Source: DASUBN01 sp035691665 (GTDB taxonomy: Bacteria > Pseudomonadota > Gammaproteobacteria > Natronospirales > REEB76). Taken from it: a DNA stretch of 50,115 bases. The translations under genes and the position numbers were made by a program. The stretch spans positions 1-50,115 of the forward strand of contig DASSIS010000093.1 of NCBI GenBank assembly GCA_035691665.1, read 5' to 3'. Below the pieces are notes generated by a model. That model saw only the letters and a list, made by a program, of their open reading frames with translations, was not told the origin of the DNA and made no database searches. Shown here piece by piece: positions 48,603-50,115 of the stretch (the stretch's first letter is position 1; every line of letters starts with the position of its first letter).

Positions 48603-50115
48603 ATGAGCCAGAACCCCGTCGAGGTCGCCCGCGAGCTCTACAACGTGCTCCGCTGGGGCGACGGCTATTTTGACATCAACGCCGAAGGACACGTGGTGGT
48701 CTATCCCACCCGCAAGCGCGAAGACGGCTGCGTGGACCTGCACCGCCTCGCCACCGAGGTGAGCAAGTGGGGACTCAACCTGCCGGTGCTGTTCCGTTTC
48801 GGCGACATCCTGCGCGACCGCGTGTCGCGGGTGTACGAAGCCTTCGAACAAGCGCGGCAGTACCACGAGTACAAGGGGCACTACACCCCGGTCTACCCCA
48901 TCAAGGTGAACCAGCAGCACGTGGTGGTGGAGGACATCCTCAAGCACGGCGCCGACCGCGTCGGCCTCGAGGCCGGCAGCAAGCCCGAGCTCATGGCGGT
49001 GCTCGCGTTCGCGCCACCCGGTTCCACCATCGTGTGCAACGGCTACAAGGACCGCGAGTATCTGCGCCTCGCGCTCATCGGCCAGGCCCTCGGCCACCGC
49101 GTGTACGTGGTGGTGGAGAAGCTCTCCGAGCTCGACCACCTGTTGAAGGAAGCCACCGACATCGGCGTGAAGCCGACCATCGGCATCCGCGTACGTCTCG
49201 CCAGCACCGGTCGCGGCAAGTGGGAGCATACCGGCGGCGAGAAATCCAAGTTCGGCCTCTCCACCGGGCAGATCCTCGAAGCGGTGGAGCGCCTCAAGCA
49301 GATGCAGCTCCTGGGTTCACTGCAGCTCCTGCACTTCCACCTGGGCTCGCAGATCGCCAACATCCGCGATGTGCAGCGTGGCATGCAGGAAGCGGGCCGC
49401 TGCTTCGCCGAACTCGCGGAGCTCGGCGTCGGTATCCGCGTCATGGACGTGGGCGGGGGCCTCGGCGTGGACTACGAAGGCACGCGCTCGCGCAGCTCCT
49501 GCTCCACCAACTACTCGGTGCAGCAGTACGCCAACGCCATCGTGCGCGCGCTGTGGGAGATCTGCGAGGAATACGACCTGCCCCATCCGAACATCATCAC
49601 CGAGTCGGGCCGCGCCATGACCGCGCACCACGCGCTGATGCTCACCGAGGTGGTGGACTTCGAGTCCATCCCCGAGAAGACCCCGGTGCAGCCGGGTCCG
49701 GATGACCCGCAGATCCTCACCGACCTGTGGGAGGACTATGTCAACGAGGAAGGCCGCGCGCTGCTGGAGGTCTACCAGGATGCGCTGCACCTGAACAGCG
49801 AGGCCCAGGGCATGTACACCCACGGCGTGCTGACCCTGGAACAGCGTGCGCACGCCGAGCAGATCTATCACGCCACCTGCCGCAAGGTGCGCGACAGCCT
49901 TAAACCTACGAGCCGCGCCCAGACCGAGGCCATCTACGAGATCAACGAGAAGCTCGCCGACAAGTACTTCTGCAACATGTCGGTGTTCCAGTCCATGCCC
50001 GACGTGTGGGCCATCGACCAGATATTCCCCATCATGCCCGTCCATCGCCTCGACGAGCCGCCCACCCGGCGTGCGGTGCTGCAGGACCTCACCTGCGACT
50101 CCGACGGCCGCATCG
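48603..50115 (+). CDS. speA: Biosynthetic arginine decarboxylase (3' end outside window)
   Basis: The frame opens at ATG 48603 (MSQNPVEVARELYNVLRWGDGYFDIN) and runs past the window edge with 504 codons visible of about 630. It shows the PLP-binding PIKVNQQ segment, LEAGSKPELMAVL, LHFHLGSQIANIRD, DVGGGLGVDYEGT and TESGRAMTAHHA, typical of SpeA. It converts arginine to agmatine, the first step to putrescine and spermidine. It is divergent from speE. CGGAGAG precedes the start at a normal distance. Confidence 0.93.
   Translation, partial: MSQNPVEVARELYNVLRWGDGYFDINAEGHVVVYPTRKREDGCVDLHRLATEVSKWGLNLPVLFRFGDILRDRVSRVYEAFEQARQYHEYKGHYTPVYPIKVNQQHVVVEDILKHGADRVGLEAGSKPELMAVLAFAPPGSTIVCNGYKDREYLRLALIGQALGHRVYVVVEKLSELDHLLKEATDIGVKPTIGIRVRLASTGRGKWEHTGGEKSKFGLSTGQILEAVERLKQMQLLGSLQLLHFHLGSQIANIRDVQRGMQEAGRCFAELAELGVGIRVMDVGGGLGVDYEGTRSRSSCSTNYSVQQYANAIVRALWEICEEYDLPHPNIITESGRAMTAHHALMLTEVVDFESIPEKTPVQPGPDDPQILTDLWEDYVNEEGRALLEVYQDALHLNSEAQGMYTHGVLTLEQRAHAEQIYHATCRKVRDSLKPTSRAQTEAIYEINEKLADKYFCNMSVFQSMPDVWAIDQIFPIMPVHRLDEPPTRRAVLQDLTCDSDGRI

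Overview
The window is about 50 kb of mostly high-GC chromosomal DNA. It looks like a free-living gammaproteobacterium of the Xanthomonadales/Steroidobacterales/Nevskiales kind. That placement is an inference from gene content: comM/yifB-ubiK-glnK, cytochrome c5 next to rep, divergent speE/speA, KorAB with a GltD-like partner, and REP-like intergenic hairpins. No rRNA, CRISPR array, integrase or phage structural gene is visible. The one clear RNA gene is tRNA-Arg(CCG).

Layout. (1) 1-4154: a 2-oxoacid:ferredoxin oxidoreductase operon (GltD-like reductase cut by the window edge, korA, korB), with a 219-bp inverted-repeat element between korA and korB. (2) 4197-6316: an AT-rich four-gene operon on the minus strand. 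It encodes a 3-TM membrane protein, two different TIR-like (ThsB/DUF1863-like) proteins and an HNH nuclease, and is a strong candidate for a Thoeris-related but undescribed defence system. (3) 6360-10245: a run of small orphan genes (zinc-ribbon membrane protein, HNMRAALD-type protein, two polytopic membrane proteins, a lipoprotein with two TonB-C-like domains, a truncated membrane protein). The intervals between them carry copies of a short motif around GGGGTCAGAC / GGGTACAGACC. A 125-bp inverted-repeat element closes this run, next to an FGGY kinase gene broken by an in-frame TAG. (4) 11934-17234: a PKD-repeat lipoprotein, two secreted or membrane unknowns and a small STAS/SpoIIAA-like protein.

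(5) 17298-25176: an alpha-mannoside (N-glycan) utilisation locus. GH92 diverges from an operon of FucP-type MFS transporter, PfkB kinase, AGE-family isomerase and GH47. Together they could release mannose, import it, convert it to fructose and phosphorylate that to fructose-6-P. (6) 25191-29597: MoxR ATPase, DUF58 protein and TgpA-like transglutaminase operon. (7) 29598-30354: tRNA-Arg with duplicated tRNA pieces, strong terminators and hairpin repeats. (8) 30355-33776: a periplasmic operon of DsrE-like protein, solute-binding protein and a TsdA-like triheme cytochrome c, followed by a lipoprotein.

(9) 33890-40611: two outer-membrane barrel-like proteins, cytochrome c5, rep helicase and a large FG-GAP repeat protein. 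(10) 40953-42573: a probably leaderless ArsR regulator, SRPBCC protein, small membrane protein and GIY-YIG protein. (11) 42641-50115: S10 peptidase, comM/yifB, ubiK, glnK-type PII, two DUF4124 proteins, speE, and divergent speA, which runs off the window. The most promising candidates for new biology are the TIR/TM/HNH operon and the motif-bounded gene run beside it.
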